Source of the DNA: CAIYZT01 sp052387855
GTDB lineage: Bacteria > Pseudomonadota > Alphaproteobacteria > Rhodobacterales > Rhodobacteraceae
Direction of reading: 5' to 3'
Assembly (NCBI GenBank): GCA_052387855.1
Contig: JBQTIT010000064.1
Span: 1-23,150 of the forward strand
DNA length: 23,150 bases
In this document: in pieces, positions 7,339 through 14,850 of the stretch
Layout: each line of letters begins with the position of its first letter
How positions within the stretch are numbered: position 1 is the stretch's first letter
Translations under genes and position numbers: made by a program
Notes under the pieces: model-generated
What the model was told of the DNA's origin: nothing
Seen by the model: the letters and a program-made list of their open reading frames with translations, nothing else
Databases searched by the model: none

Positions 7339-7402
7339 GCGGGGGTTTCACACCCCCGCGGGCCCTTGGCCCTTCCCCCGTGGGGTATTTGGGCACAGAG
7401 GA
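7339..7402 (+). repeat. Hairpin plus GGGTATTTG-tail element, copy 1
   Basis: GCGGGGGT (7339-7346) and ACCCCCGC (7352-7359) form an 8-bp stem with a 5-nt loop. A tail follows with CCCCCGTGGGGTATTTGGGCACAGA-like sequence. A second copy at 19770-19822 has the same architecture. From memory, elements of this shape (GC hairpin, CCCCCG, then a TATTTG tail) recur between genes in Rhodobacteraceae. Here it sits between the convergent hydrolase and fdsD genes, where termination would be useful, though no T-tract follows the stem. Confidence 0.6.
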
Positions 7403-7415
7403 TGGAAGGGGCAGC

Positions 7416-7649
7416 TCAGGCGGCCCTGGGGCGGCGGATTTTCGGGGCGGCGTCCAGCACCAGCGGCCGCAGGCCCCGCCCGCCCGCGTCGATCACCTCG
7501 AAGAGGTGACGGCGCATGCGCGGTTCCCAGAAGTCGTTGATATGGGACGAAAGTTCGGCCACGCCCTGATCGTGCGGCTTTGATTCCATGAACTTGGCGA
7601 TCTGGTTGGCCATGTAGACCAGTTTGGCATGCGGGTCATCATGCGACAT
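7416..7649 (-). CDS. fdsD: Formate dehydrogenase subunit delta
   Basis: A 77-residue protein typical of the FdsD/formate dehydrogenase delta family: an N-terminal KLVYMANQIAKFMES helix, a GVAELSSHINDFWEPRMRRHL core and a basic C-terminus. FdsD is needed for a functional NAD-dependent molybdenum formate dehydrogenase and is described as a small component or assembly factor of the complex. It is last in the operon, overlapping the end of fdhD by 11 bp. The ATG at 7649 is preceded by GAGGAAG. An alternative upstream Met at 7715 would overlap fdhD further and is less likely. Confidence 0.88.
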   Translation of the reverse strand: MSHDDPHAKLVYMANQIAKFMESKPHDQGVAELSSHINDFWEPRMRRHLFEVIDAGGRGLRPLVLDAAPKIRRPRAA

Positions 7650-8442
7650 CTGCGGCTTCCTCGGGGGCAATGCGGTGGGGGTGGGTGAAGACCTCGAAGC
7701 GGTCCTCGCGGGCAAGGGCGATCAGGGTCAGGCCGGCCTCTTCGGCGGCGCGGACGGCGGCGGCGGTGGGGGCGGAGGCGGCGATGATCATCGGGAAACC
7801 GGCGATGGCGGCCTTTTGCACCATGTCGATCGAGGTGCGGCAGGTCAGGACCAGCGCCCCGGCGCAGGCGCCGCGCCGCGCACCGATCAGCTTGTCGAGC
7901 GCGTTGTGCCGACCGACATCCTCGCGCAGCGCTTCCATTCCGCCTGCGGGGGTCCAGAGGCCGGCGGCATGGACCGCGTGGGTGATGTCGTGCAGCGGCT
8001 GGTGATCGTGCAGGGCGGCCGCGGCGGCCATGATCTGGTGCGGCGTCAGGGTGAACCCGTGGTCGGCGACCCGCGGCGGGGTGCGCAGCGCCTCGGCCAG
8101 GCTGTCGAGCCCGCAGAGGCCGCAGCCGACCGGGCCGGCCATGGTCCGGCGCCGTGCCTGTTGCCGCGCCTCGGCCTCGGGGACCAGCCAGATTTGCAGG
8201 TCCAGCCCCAGATCGGTGGGGACGATTTCGACCTCGGTGATCTCTGCGGGCTGCGCGATGCCTTCGGTCAGGGAAAATCCGTAAGCGAAATCAAGCAGAT
8301 CGTCCGGCGTTGCCATCATGACGGCGCGGGTGGAGCCGTTGTAGCTGAGCGCCACGGCCACCTCTTCGGGCAGCTCGCGATGGCCCTGCCCGGCGCGGCC
8401 CCGCCCAAAGGCGAGGCGCGGCATGGGCCGGTGCGTTTCCAT
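7639..8442 (-). CDS. fdhD: Formate dehydrogenase accessory sulfurtransferase FdhD/FdsC
   Basis: A 267-residue FdhD-family protein, called FdsC in the R. capsulatus fds operon. FdhD binds bis-MGD and passes sulfur to the molybdenum cofactor before it is inserted into formate dehydrogenase. The family's CxxC loop is present as GCGLCG (Cys107, Cys110). Further family blocks are MATPDDLLDFAYGFSLTEGI (44-63), REDVGRHNALDKLIG, and SIDMVQKAAIAGFPMI. Length is normal. It begins 6 bp after the fdsA stop, in the expected place between fdsA and fdsD, which supports co-expression with the enzyme it matures. Confidence 0.93.
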   Translation of the reverse strand: METHRPMPRLAFGRGRAGQGHRELPEEVAVALSYNGSTRAVMMATPDDLLDFAYGFSLTEGIAQPAEITEVEIVPTDLGLDLQIWLVPEAEARQQARRRTMAGPVGCGLCGLDSLAEALRTPPRVADHGFTLTPHQIMAAAAALHDHQPLHDITHAVHAAGLWTPAGGMEALREDVGRHNALDKLIGARRGACAGALVLTCRTSIDMVQKAAIAGFPMIIAASAPTAAAVRAAEEAGLTLIALAREDRFEVFTHPHRIAPEEAADVA

Positions 8443-8448
8443 CGCGCC

Positions 8449-11340
8449 CTACTCCGCCGCGGCGATGCGCCGCGACCGGCTGGCCATTTCGCTGTACTCT
8501 TCCTGCCACTCGGTCGGCCCGTTGGAGGGCGCGACCTGCACCGCCGTCACCTTGTATTCGGGGCAGTTCGTGGCCCAGTCCGAATAGTCGGTCGTGATCA
8601 CGTTGGCCTGCGTGTCGGGGTGGTGGAAGGTGGTGTAGACCACGCCGGGATTGACGCGGGTGGTGATCGTGGCGCGCAGCGCGGTCTCACCCGCGCGGGA
8701 GGCCAGGCGGACCCAGGAGCCTTCCTTGACGCCGCGCATTTCGGCGTCGTGGGGGTGAATCTCCAGCACGTCCTGATCGTGCCAGACCACGTTGGCGGTG
8801 CGCCGGGTCTGGGCGCCGACGTTGTACTGCGACAGGATGCGCCCCGTCGTCAGCAGAAGCGGGAAACGCGGGCCGGTGCGCTCGTCCGTGGCGACATATT
8901 CGGTGTTGATGAAGCGGCCCTTGCCGCGCACGAAGCCGTCAACATGCATCAGCGGCGTGCCTTCGGGGGCGTTTTCGTTGCAGGGCCACTGGACCGAGCC
9001 CTTGACCTCCAGCATCTCGTAATTCACCCCGGCGAACGACGGGGTGGTCATCGCGATTTCATCCATGATCTGCGACGGATGGGTGTAGGTCCAGCTTGCC
9101 CCCCCCGTCTTTTCCAGAACGGCGTTGGCCAGCATCTGCGTGACTTCCCAGTCGGCATAGCCGTTGCGCGGCGCCATCACCTTGCGCACGCGGTTGATCC
9201 GCCGTTCGGCGTTGGTAAAGGTGCCGTCCTTTTCCAGAAAGGTCGAGCCGGGCAGGAAGACATGGGCGTAGTTCGCAGTCTCGTTCAGGAAAAGGTCGTG
9301 AACGATGACGCAGTCCATCGCGGCCAGACCGGCCGAGACGTGCTTGGTGTCCGGATCGGATTGCAGGATATCCTCGCCCTGGCAGTAAAGGCCCTTGAAG
9401 GTGCCTTCGACCGCCGCATCCAGCATGTTGGGGATACGCAGGCCGGGTTCATTGTCGATCTTGACGCCCCAGAGGCTTTCAAAGATCTCGCGCACATTGT
9501 CGTTCTTGACGTGGCGGTAGCCCGGCAGTTCGTGCGGGAAGGACCCCATGTCGCACGACCCCTGCACGTTGTTCTGCCCGCGCAGCGGGTTCACGCCGAC
9601 GCCGGGGCGGCCGATGTTGCCGGTCAGCATGGCCAGATTCGCGATGCCGATGACGGTGGTCGAGCCCTGGCTGTGTTCGGTCACGCCCAGGCCGTAGTAG
9701 ATGGAGCCGTTGCCGCCCAGCGCGTAAAGCCGTGCGGCGGCGCGGACCTCGGCGGCCGGAACGCCGGTCAGCAGTTCCACCGCCTCGGGCGAATGGATGG
9801 GGCGGCTGACAAACTCGGCATAGTCCTGAAACTCGTCCCAGTCGCAGCGGGTGCGGATGAAGTCCTCGTTGAAAAGCCCCTCGGTCACGATGACATGCGC
9901 CAGTGCGGTGACCACGGCGACGTTGGTGCCGGGGGTCAGCGCCAGGTGGTGCTGGGCCTTGATGTGCGGGCTTTGCACGATGTCGGTGCGGCGCGGGTCG
10001 ATGACGATCAGCTTGGCGCCCTTGCGCAGCCGCTTTTTCAGGCGGCTGGCAAAGACCGGGTGCCCGTCGGTCGGGTTGGCGCCGATGATGATGACGACAT
10101 CGGTCTCTTCGACCGAATCAAAGTCCTGGGTGCCGGCAGAGGTGCCAAGCGTCTGGCCCAGCCCGTAGCCGGTGGGCGAATGGCAGACGCGGGCGCAGGT
10201 GTCGGTGTTGTTGTTCATGAAGACCGCGCGGGTCAGCTTCTGCACAAGATAGGTTTCCTCGTTGGTGCAGCGCGAGGAGGTGATGACGCCGACCGAATGG
10301 CGCCCGTGTTTGGCGATGATGCCCTGCATCCGGGCGGCGGCGAAGTCCATCGCCTCGGCCCAGGATACTTCCTTCCAGGGATCGTTGATCGACTCGCGGA
10401 TCATCGGGTTCAGGATGCGGTCCTTGTGGCTGGCGTAGCCATAGGCAAAGCGGCCCTTGACGCAGGAATGGCCCCGGTTGGCCTTGCCGTGCTTGTAAGG
10501 CGTCATCCGCACCAGCTCGTCGCCGCGCATTTCCGCCTTGAACGAACAGCCGACGCCGCAATAGGCGCAGGTCGTGATCACGGAATGCGAGGGCGTGCCG
10601 ATCTCGATTACCGACTTTTCCTGCAAGGTGGCGGTCGGGCAGGCGGCGACGCAGGCCCCGCAGGAGACGCAGTCGGAGGTGATGGCGGTGTCGGTCCTGG
10701 CGCCAAAGGACACCCGGCTGTCAAAGCCGCGCCCCTCGATCGTCAGCGCAAAGGTGCCCTGCACCTCTTCGCAGGCGCGAACGCAGCGCGAGCAGACGAT
10801 GCACTTTTGCGGATCGTAGCTGAAATAGGGGTTGCTGTCGTCGCGGGGGATGTAGTTCGGGTTCGCCTCTCCGCTGGTGTTCTTGACGCGGAAATGGGTC
10901 TCGACCGCCTCATAACGCACATCGCGCAGGCCGACCGCGCCGGCCATGTCCTGCAACTCGCAGTCGCCATTGGCCGAGCAGGTCAGGCAGTCCAGCGGGT
11001 GGTCCGAGATGTAAAGCTCCATCACCCCGCGGCGAAGCTGCTTGAGCTTGCCGGTCTGGGTGTGAACCTTGAGCCCGGGTGCGACCGGCGTGGTGCAAGA
11101 GGCCGGCGTGCCGTTGCGCCCCTCGATCTCGACCAGGCAGAGCCGGCAGGAGCCAAAGGCGTCCACGCTGTCGGTGGCGCAAAGTTTTGGCACCTGGATG
11201 CCCGCCTCGGCCGCCGCGCGCATGATCGAGGTGCCTTCGGGCACGGTCACGTCAAAGCCGTCGATCGACAGGGTGACCATCTGCTTGGACTTTGCGGCCG
11301 GGGTGCCGAAATCGCGGTCAGGGATGATGAAGTCTTTCAT
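8449..11340 (-). CDS. fdsA: Formate dehydrogenase catalytic alpha subunit
   Basis: A 963-residue molybdenum/bis-MGD subunit that oxidises formate to CO2 and passes electrons towards FdsB. In order it has a [2Fe-2S] ferredoxin domain (Cys54, 65, 68, 82), a His-ligated [4Fe-4S] site (His114, Cys118, 121, 127), two ferredoxin-type [4Fe-4S] sites (Cys180, 183, 186, 190 and Cys224, 227, 230, 234) and the Mo-proximal [4Fe-4S] site (Cys258, 261, 265, 293). The molybdopterin domains follow. The Mo ligand is Cys386 in ARVCHSPT with His387 beside it, and Arg587 lies in NPLRGQ. These numbers agree with those I recall for the R. capsulatus enzyme, which supports the ATG at 11340 rather than 11391. It starts 1 nt after the DUF4287 stop. 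Confidence 0.96.
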   Translation of the reverse strand: MKDFIIPDRDFGTPAAKSKQMVTLSIDGFDVTVPEGTSIMRAAAEAGIQVPKLCATDSVDAFGSCRLCLVEIEGRNGTPASCTTPVAPGLKVHTQTGKLKQLRRGVMELYISDHPLDCLTCSANGDCELQDMAGAVGLRDVRYEAVETHFRVKNTSGEANPNYIPRDDSNPYFSYDPQKCIVCSRCVRACEEVQGTFALTIEGRGFDSRVSFGARTDTAITSDCVSCGACVAACPTATLQEKSVIEIGTPSHSVITTCAYCGVGCSFKAEMRGDELVRMTPYKHGKANRGHSCVKGRFAYGYASHKDRILNPMIRESINDPWKEVSWAEAMDFAAARMQGIIAKHGRHSVGVITSSRCTNEETYLVQKLTRAVFMNNNTDTCARVCHSPTGYGLGQTLGTSAGTQDFDSVEETDVVIIIGANPTDGHPVFASRLKKRLRKGAKLIVIDPRRTDIVQSPHIKAQHHLALTPGTNVAVVTALAHVIVTEGLFNEDFIRTRCDWDEFQDYAEFVSRPIHSPEAVELLTGVPAAEVRAAARLYALGGNGSIYYGLGVTEHSQGSTTVIGIANLAMLTGNIGRPGVGVNPLRGQNNVQGSCDMGSFPHELPGYRHVKNDNVREIFESLWGVKIDNEPGLRIPNMLDAAVEGTFKGLYCQGEDILQSDPDTKHVSAGLAAMDCVIVHDLFLNETANYAHVFLPGSTFLEKDGTFTNAERRINRVRKVMAPRNGYADWEVTQMLANAVLEKTGGASWTYTHPSQIMDEIAMTTPSFAGVNYEMLEVKGSVQWPCNENAPEGTPLMHVDGFVRGKGRFINTEYVATDERTGPRFPLLLTTGRILSQYNVGAQTRRTANVVWHDQDVLEIHPHDAEMRGVKEGSWVRLASRAGETALRATITTRVNPGVVYTTFHHPDTQANVITTDYSDWATNCPEYKVTAVQVAPSNGPTEWQEEYSEMASRSRRIAAAE

Positions 11341-11341
11341 T

Positions 11342-11554
11342 TCAGGCACCTTTCCTTTTCGCAAGCTGATGGGCGACGATAGCGTTGGCATGGCCGTGGC
11401 CCATCTTGTGGTGCTCCTTCAGGAAGCTGACGATCTTCATGTGCGGCTCTGCCAGCAGTGGCGCGATGGCGTCGAACCAGTGCTGCATGGGCTGGCCATA
11501 GGTCTTTTCGATCGAGGGAAAATAAGAGGCAGGCCCCTGCACCTTTTCGCTCAT
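11342..11554 (-). CDS. DUF4287-family small protein inside the fds operon
   Basis: A 70-residue protein with the DUF4287 pattern: PASYFPSIEKTYG near the N-terminus, a QHWFDAI helix, then LKEHHKMGHGHANAIVAHQLA. The C-terminal half is rich in His (HHKMGHGH) and no signal or membrane segment is visible. Function of the family is unknown to me. Its ATG overlaps the fdsB stop by 4 bp (ATGA) and its stop lies 1 nt before the fdsA ATG, so it is tightly coupled to both large subunits. The standard fds order is GBACD without this gene. An assembly, metal-handling or stability role in the complex would fit but is inference. Confidence 0.85.
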   Translation of the reverse strand: MSEKVQGPASYFPSIEKTYGQPMQHWFDAIAPLLAEPHMKIVSFLKEHHKMGHGHANAIVAHQLAKRKGA

Positions 11555-13077
11555 TCGGCGGCCTCTTTCGCGCGGGCGAAATCGCCTGGGAAATGGGTGA
11601 CGGCGGACATCACGGGATAGGGCGTAAACCCGCCCAGCGCGCAGAGCGAGCCGAGTTTCATGGTGTTGCAGAGGTCGGTCAGCACCGGCAGGGCGGCGGC
11701 GTCGCCCCTGGCGATGCGGTCAAGCGTTTCGACCCCGCGCACGGCGCCGATGCGGCAGGGGGTGCATTTGCCGCAGCTTTCGATGGCGCAGAACTCCATG
11801 GCAAAGCGGGCCTGGGCCAGCATGTCGGCGCTGTCGTCAAACACCGTCAGGCCGGCGTGGCCGACCAAGCCGTCCTTGCCGGCGAATTCCTCGTAGCCAA
11901 AGGGCGTGTCGAACAGCGCGCGCGGGAAATAGGCGCCCAGCGGGCCGCCGACCTGCACCGCCTTGACCGGCCGGCCCGTGGCGGTGCCGCCGCCGATCTG
12001 GTCGACGATCTCGCCCAGGGTCAGGCCAAAGGCGATCTCGTAGAGCCCGCCGTGCCGGACGTTGCCGGCGATCTGCAAGGGGATGGTCCCGCGCGAGCGG
12101 CCAAGGCCAAAGCCCTTGTAATGCGCCGCGCCCTTTTCCAGGATCACCGGCACCGAGGCCAGCGAGATGACGTTGTTGACCACGGTGGGCTTGCCCAGGA
12201 ACCCCTCAAGCGCCGGCAGCGGCGGCTTGGCACGCACGACGCCCCGCTTGCCCTCAAGGCTGTTCAACAGCGAGGTTTCCTCGCCGCAGACATAGGCGCC
12301 GGCACCGACGCGGATCTCGATGTCAAAGGCGGGGCCACGGCCAAGCACGCTGGCGCCCAAGAGGCCCTCGGCTCGGGCCAGGTCGACCGCCTTCTGCATC
12401 ACCGCGATGGCGACGGGGTATTCGGAACGGATGTAGACAAAGCCCTTGGCCGCCCCGGTGGCCAGGCCGGCGATCACCATTCCCTCGATCAGGGTCAGGG
12501 GATCGCCCTCCATCAGCATGCGGTCGGCGAAGGTGGCGCTGTCGCCCTCATCGGCGTTGCAGACGATGTACTTGCGGTCGGCCTTGGCCTCGGACACGGT
12601 TTTCCACTTGATGCCGGTGGGAAAGCCCGCGCCGCCGCGCCCGCGCAGACCCGAGTCGGTCACCTCGGCCACGATCTGGGCCGGCTGCATGCCCAGCGCC
12701 CGCTCAAGCCCCACCAGGCCGCCATGGGCGCGGTAATCGGCCAGCGACAGCGGGTCGATCACGCCGACGCGGGCAAAGGTCAGGCGGGTCTGCGCCTTGA
12801 GCCAGGGCAGATCATCGGTCGGGCCCAGCGCCTTGGGGTGGTCCGCCAGATCGCCAAAGAGCGCCGGCACGTCGGCCAGCGTCATCGGGCCAAAGGCCAT
12901 GCGTCCCTGCGCCGTCTCTACCTCGGCCAGCGGTTCAAGCCAGACCATCCCGCGCGAGCCGTTGCGCACCAGGGCGACCTTGACGCCCCTGGCCTTGGCA
13001 TGGGTCCGGATGGCCTCGGCGATCTCGTCGGCGCCCAGAGCGACGGCAGCGGAATCGAGGGGAAGGTAGATCTTCAT
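11551..13077 (-). CDS. fdsB: NAD-dependent formate dehydrogenase beta subunit
   Basis: A 508-residue NuoF-like diaphorase subunit that takes electrons from FdsA clusters and reduces NAD+ through FMN. An N-terminal region of about 110 residues precedes the NuoF-like core, as in HoxF/FdsB-type proteins. The FMN/NAD fold has GLRGRGGAGFPTG (143-155), NADEGDSATF (174-183) and GAGAYVCGEETSLLNSLEG (258-276). An SLBB region follows (about 330-390). The N3-type [4Fe-4S] site is ESCGKCTPCRIG with Cys435, 438 and 441, plus Cys479. The ATG at 13077 overlaps the fdsG stop by 4 bp. An in-frame open stretch upstream overlaps fdsG in another frame and is not coding here. Confidence 0.95.
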   Translation of the reverse strand: MKIYLPLDSAAVALGADEIAEAIRTHAKARGVKVALVRNGSRGMVWLEPLAEVETAQGRMAFGPMTLADVPALFGDLADHPKALGPTDDLPWLKAQTRLTFARVGVIDPLSLADYRAHGGLVGLERALGMQPAQIVAEVTDSGLRGRGGAGFPTGIKWKTVSEAKADRKYIVCNADEGDSATFADRMLMEGDPLTLIEGMVIAGLATGAAKGFVYIRSEYPVAIAVMQKAVDLARAEGLLGASVLGRGPAFDIEIRVGAGAYVCGEETSLLNSLEGKRGVVRAKPPLPALEGFLGKPTVVNNVISLASVPVILEKGAAHYKGFGLGRSRGTIPLQIAGNVRHGGLYEIAFGLTLGEIVDQIGGGTATGRPVKAVQVGGPLGAYFPRALFDTPFGYEEFAGKDGLVGHAGLTVFDDSADMLAQARFAMEFCAIESCGKCTPCRIGAVRGVETLDRIARGDAAALPVLTDLCNTMKLGSLCALGGFTPYPVMSAVTHFPGDFARAKEAAE

Positions 13078-13541
13078 GCCAGGTCCCCCAGGATCGTGTC
13101 GAGCCGGTCGGCGTCGACCCTTCCGTGCAGCTTGCCGTCCACGATGGCCGCCGGTCCGCAGGCGCAGAGCCCAAGGCAAAAGACCGGCTCCAGCGTGACC
13201 TTGCCGTCGGGCGTGGTGCCGTGCCAGTCGATGCCCAGCCGGTCGCGGGCATGGGCCGCGACCCCGTCGGCGCCCATGGCCTGACAGGCCTCGGCCCGGC
13301 ACAGCTTGACGACATGCCGGCCTGCGGGGGTCTCGCGAAAGTCGTGGTAGAAACTGACCACGCCATGAACCTCGGCCCGGCTGAGGTTCAGCGCCTTGGC
13401 GATGACGGGCAGCGCCGCGTCGGGGACATGGCCGAACTCGGCCTGCACGTCGTGCAGGATCGGCAAAAGCGCGCCCTCGGTGTCCCGGTGCCGGGCGAGA
13501 ATCTCGTGCATCCGTTCGGAGGTTTGCGCGCTGTCGAGCAT
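13074..13541 (-). CDS. fdsG: NAD-dependent formate dehydrogenase gamma subunit
   Basis: A 155-residue NuoE-like thioredoxin-fold protein. The [2Fe-2S] ligands are Cys81 and Cys86 (KLCRAEACQAMG) and Cys122 and Cys126 (VFCLGLCACGPA). The N-terminal helical part (LLPILHDVQAEFGHVP) is typical of NuoE. Together with FdsB it forms the NADH-side module of the formate dehydrogenase. It is the first structural gene of the operon; its promoter and LysR sites should lie in 13542-13705. The ATG at 13541 has AGGG about 9 nt upstream. It is translationally coupled to fdsB by the ATGA overlap. Confidence 0.94.
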   Translation of the reverse strand: MLDSAQTSERMHEILARHRDTEGALLPILHDVQAEFGHVPDAALPVIAKALNLSRAEVHGVVSFYHDFRETPAGRHVVKLCRAEACQAMGADGVAAHARDRLGIDWHGTTPDGKVTLEPVFCLGLCACGPAAIVDGKLHGRVDADRLDTILGDLA

Positions 13542-13569
13542 GGGGCGACCCTATCGTGGTGATCCCCGC

Positions 13570-13597
13570 CTCATACGCCATTTGATAGGCGATTCAA
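13570..13597 (-). promoter_or_regulatory. Candidate sigma-70-type promoter of fds operon
   Basis: On the minus strand TTGAAT (13592-13597) and TATGAG (13570-13575) are spaced by 16 bp, which would start transcription near 13562, about 21 bp before the fdsG ATG. The -35 matches consensus moderately and the -10 weakly, as expected for an activator-dependent promoter. A GATTC (GANTC) site at 13591-13595 overlaps the -35. The assignment is tentative. Confidence 0.4.
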
Positions 13598-13604
13598 TAT
13601 CGAA
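13582..13604. promoter_or_regulatory. Degenerate LysR-type site overlapping the -35
   Basis: GATA (13584-13587) and TATC (13598-13601) form an imperfect dyad related to the two CGATAG palindromes upstream but with a spacer one base longer. It overlaps the candidate -35 box, where LysR regulators usually have a weaker activation site. A lone CTATCG half-site also occurs at 13551-13556, just before the fdsG start. Confidence 0.4.
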
Positions 13605-13615
13605 GTTCCGTCAGT

Positions 13616-13634
13616 CGATAGAGAAATTCTATCG
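13616..13634. promoter_or_regulatory. Candidate LysR recognition site 1
   Basis: CGATAGAGAAATTCTATCG has 7-bp inverted arms (CGATAGA/TCTATCG) around 5 bp. It contains the T-N11-A form typical of LysR-type sites (ATAG...CTAT). Its centre is about 63 bp upstream of the inferred fds transcription start, close to the usual position of the high-affinity LysR recognition site. Confidence 0.6.
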
Positions 13635-13692
13635 TTCGGCAGCCTGGCCGGGATTGTTCAGACGTTCAATTGGATCGAAAAACTCCATTAAC

Positions 13693-13711
13693 CGATAGAA
13701 AATTTCTATCG
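13693..13711. promoter_or_regulatory. Candidate LysR recognition site 2, at lysR stop
   Basis: CGATAGAAAATTTCTATCG has 9-bp perfect arms around one central base, the best palindrome in this region. On the minus strand it includes the TAG stop codon of the LysR gene (13706-13708). It is 77 bp, centre to centre, from site 1. It may bind the same regulator and allow looping or autoregulation. Confidence 0.6.
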
Positions 13712-14596
13712 TCCACGCCAGAGCGCCAGCCGTTCGGCCTCTTCGATCAGGGCTTGCAACACAGGGGTCTGCGGGTCGCGGCTGGGGGTGATCAGGCCGA
13801 CCAGATGCTCGGCCTCCGGCTCGACGATGGGGATCGCGACCAGGTTCTGGCCCATGAACAACTCGGCCAGCTTCATCGGCACGATCGAGGACCAGAGCCC
13901 AGTCTTTACATGCGAAATCAACGCGATGGTTGAGTTCGACTCCACCATCGCCACGCCATCGGACATCGCCGCGCCCAGGTGCTGGTTGACGATGCGCCGG
14001 TTCTGCATGTCCGAGGTCAAAAGACAGAGCGGCTCTTGCGCCACCTCGGCCCAGGTCAGCGTCTTGCGCCCCGCCAGCGGCGAGGAAACGGTGCAGAGAA
14101 ACCGATAGAACTCGGGGTAGAGCGGCACCTGAAACACGCGGCCCAGCGGCTCGTTGTCCAGATAGGTGATGCCGGCATCGAGGCTGAGGCTTTCGATTCC
14201 GTCCAGAATCTCGGACGACGTGCGCGACAGGATGGAGACGCGAACGTTGGGGTGGCGGGTGGTAAAGGGGCCGGTCAGGTCGGCCACCATGGCCAGCGCG
14301 GTCGGGATGACGCCGATGCGCAGGTTGCCCGACAGGCCGGTGTGAACGGTGCGCATCTCGTCCCTGAGCGCGCGCACGTCGCCCACGATCCGCCGCGCCC
14401 AATCCAGCACGCGCTGGCCCTCGGGCGTCAGTCCCTGAAAGCGCGAGCCGCGAAACACCAGTTGCACGCCAAGGCTGTCTTCAAGCTGGCGGATGGCACT
14501 GGACAGGGTGGGCTGGGTGACGCGGCAGGCCTCGGCCGCGCGGCCGAAATGGCGCTCGGCGGCCAGGGCGATGAACATTTCAAGCTTGTCGATCAT
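13706..14596 (-). CDS. LysR-family transcriptional regulator of fds operon
   Basis: A 296-residue LysR-type regulator of normal length. Residues 1-60 form the winged helix-turn-helix (FGRAAEACRVTQPTLSSAIRQLEDSLGVQL). The remainder is a two-lobe effector-binding domain (LRIGVIPTALAMV onward). It lies upstream of fdsG in the same direction, 164 bp away, with CGATAG palindromes between. LysR regulators of formate dehydrogenase operons are known (FdsR in Cupriavidus), so control of fds in response to formate or molybdenum is likely, by inference. The ATG at 14596 gives the standard LysR N-terminus; the 39-residue upstream extension runs into intergenic repeats. Confidence 0.9.
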   Translation of the reverse strand: MIDKLEMFIALAAERHFGRAAEACRVTQPTLSSAIRQLEDSLGVQLVFRGSRFQGLTPEGQRVLDWARRIVGDVRALRDEMRTVHTGLSGNLRIGVIPTALAMVADLTGPFTTRHPNVRVSILSRTSSEILDGIESLSLDAGITYLDNEPLGRVFQVPLYPEFYRFLCTVSSPLAGRKTLTWAEVAQEPLCLLTSDMQNRRIVNQHLGAAMSDGVAMVESNSTIALISHVKTGLWSSIVPMKLAELFMGQNLVAIPIVEPEAEHLVGLITPSRDPQTPVLQALIEEAERLALWRGR

Positions 14597-14620
14597 GGGC
14601 GCAGCCTGCTGCGGAACCCG

Positions 14621-14807
14621 CCCGCGCGCAAGGGGCCAGGGCGATCGCGGCTGGCGTGGCCCCCCCACCCCATCCCTCCCCACGAGGGGGAGGGAGGCGC
14701 CATGGTCGGCCACAGGCGTATCCTCTGGAATCTGGTTCGCCTTCCCCCTTGTGGGGAGGGATGGGGTGGGGGGGCTTGGTCAAGCGATGGCCCGCGCGCA
14801 AGGGGCC
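14621..14807. repeat. Inverted repeat with flanking direct repeats
   Basis: Two 31-bp C/G-rich arms at 14660-14690 and 14744-14774 are inverted copies with a single mismatch, 53 bp apart. The first arm can also fold locally (CCCTCCCC/GGGGAGGG). Outside the arms a 17-bp direct repeat, CCCGCGCGCAAGGGGCC, occurs at 14621-14637 and 14791-14807. The whole fills the spacer between the divergent lysR and S49 peptidase genes. I see no gene in it. From memory, similar CCCTCCCCAC-rich dispersed repeats are frequent between genes of alphaproteobacteria. It could be a small non-autonomous element or a transcription barrier. Confidence 0.75.
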
Positions 14808-14850
14808 GGGGTCCCTTGCTTATCGGGCTGCACCGACTTACCTCTGGGAC

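Noticed and set aside
7624..11382. 1252-codon open frame on the plus strand opposite fdsA and fdhD
   Set aside because: It is the antisense of well-recognised genes with intact motifs. Long antisense frames are common in high-GC codon usage.
13074..13581. Extended FdsB starting near 13581
   Set aside because: The extra frame lies over fdsG, which has complete NuoE-type cysteine ligands. The ATG at 13077 gives the usual FdsB N-terminus and an ATGA overlap.
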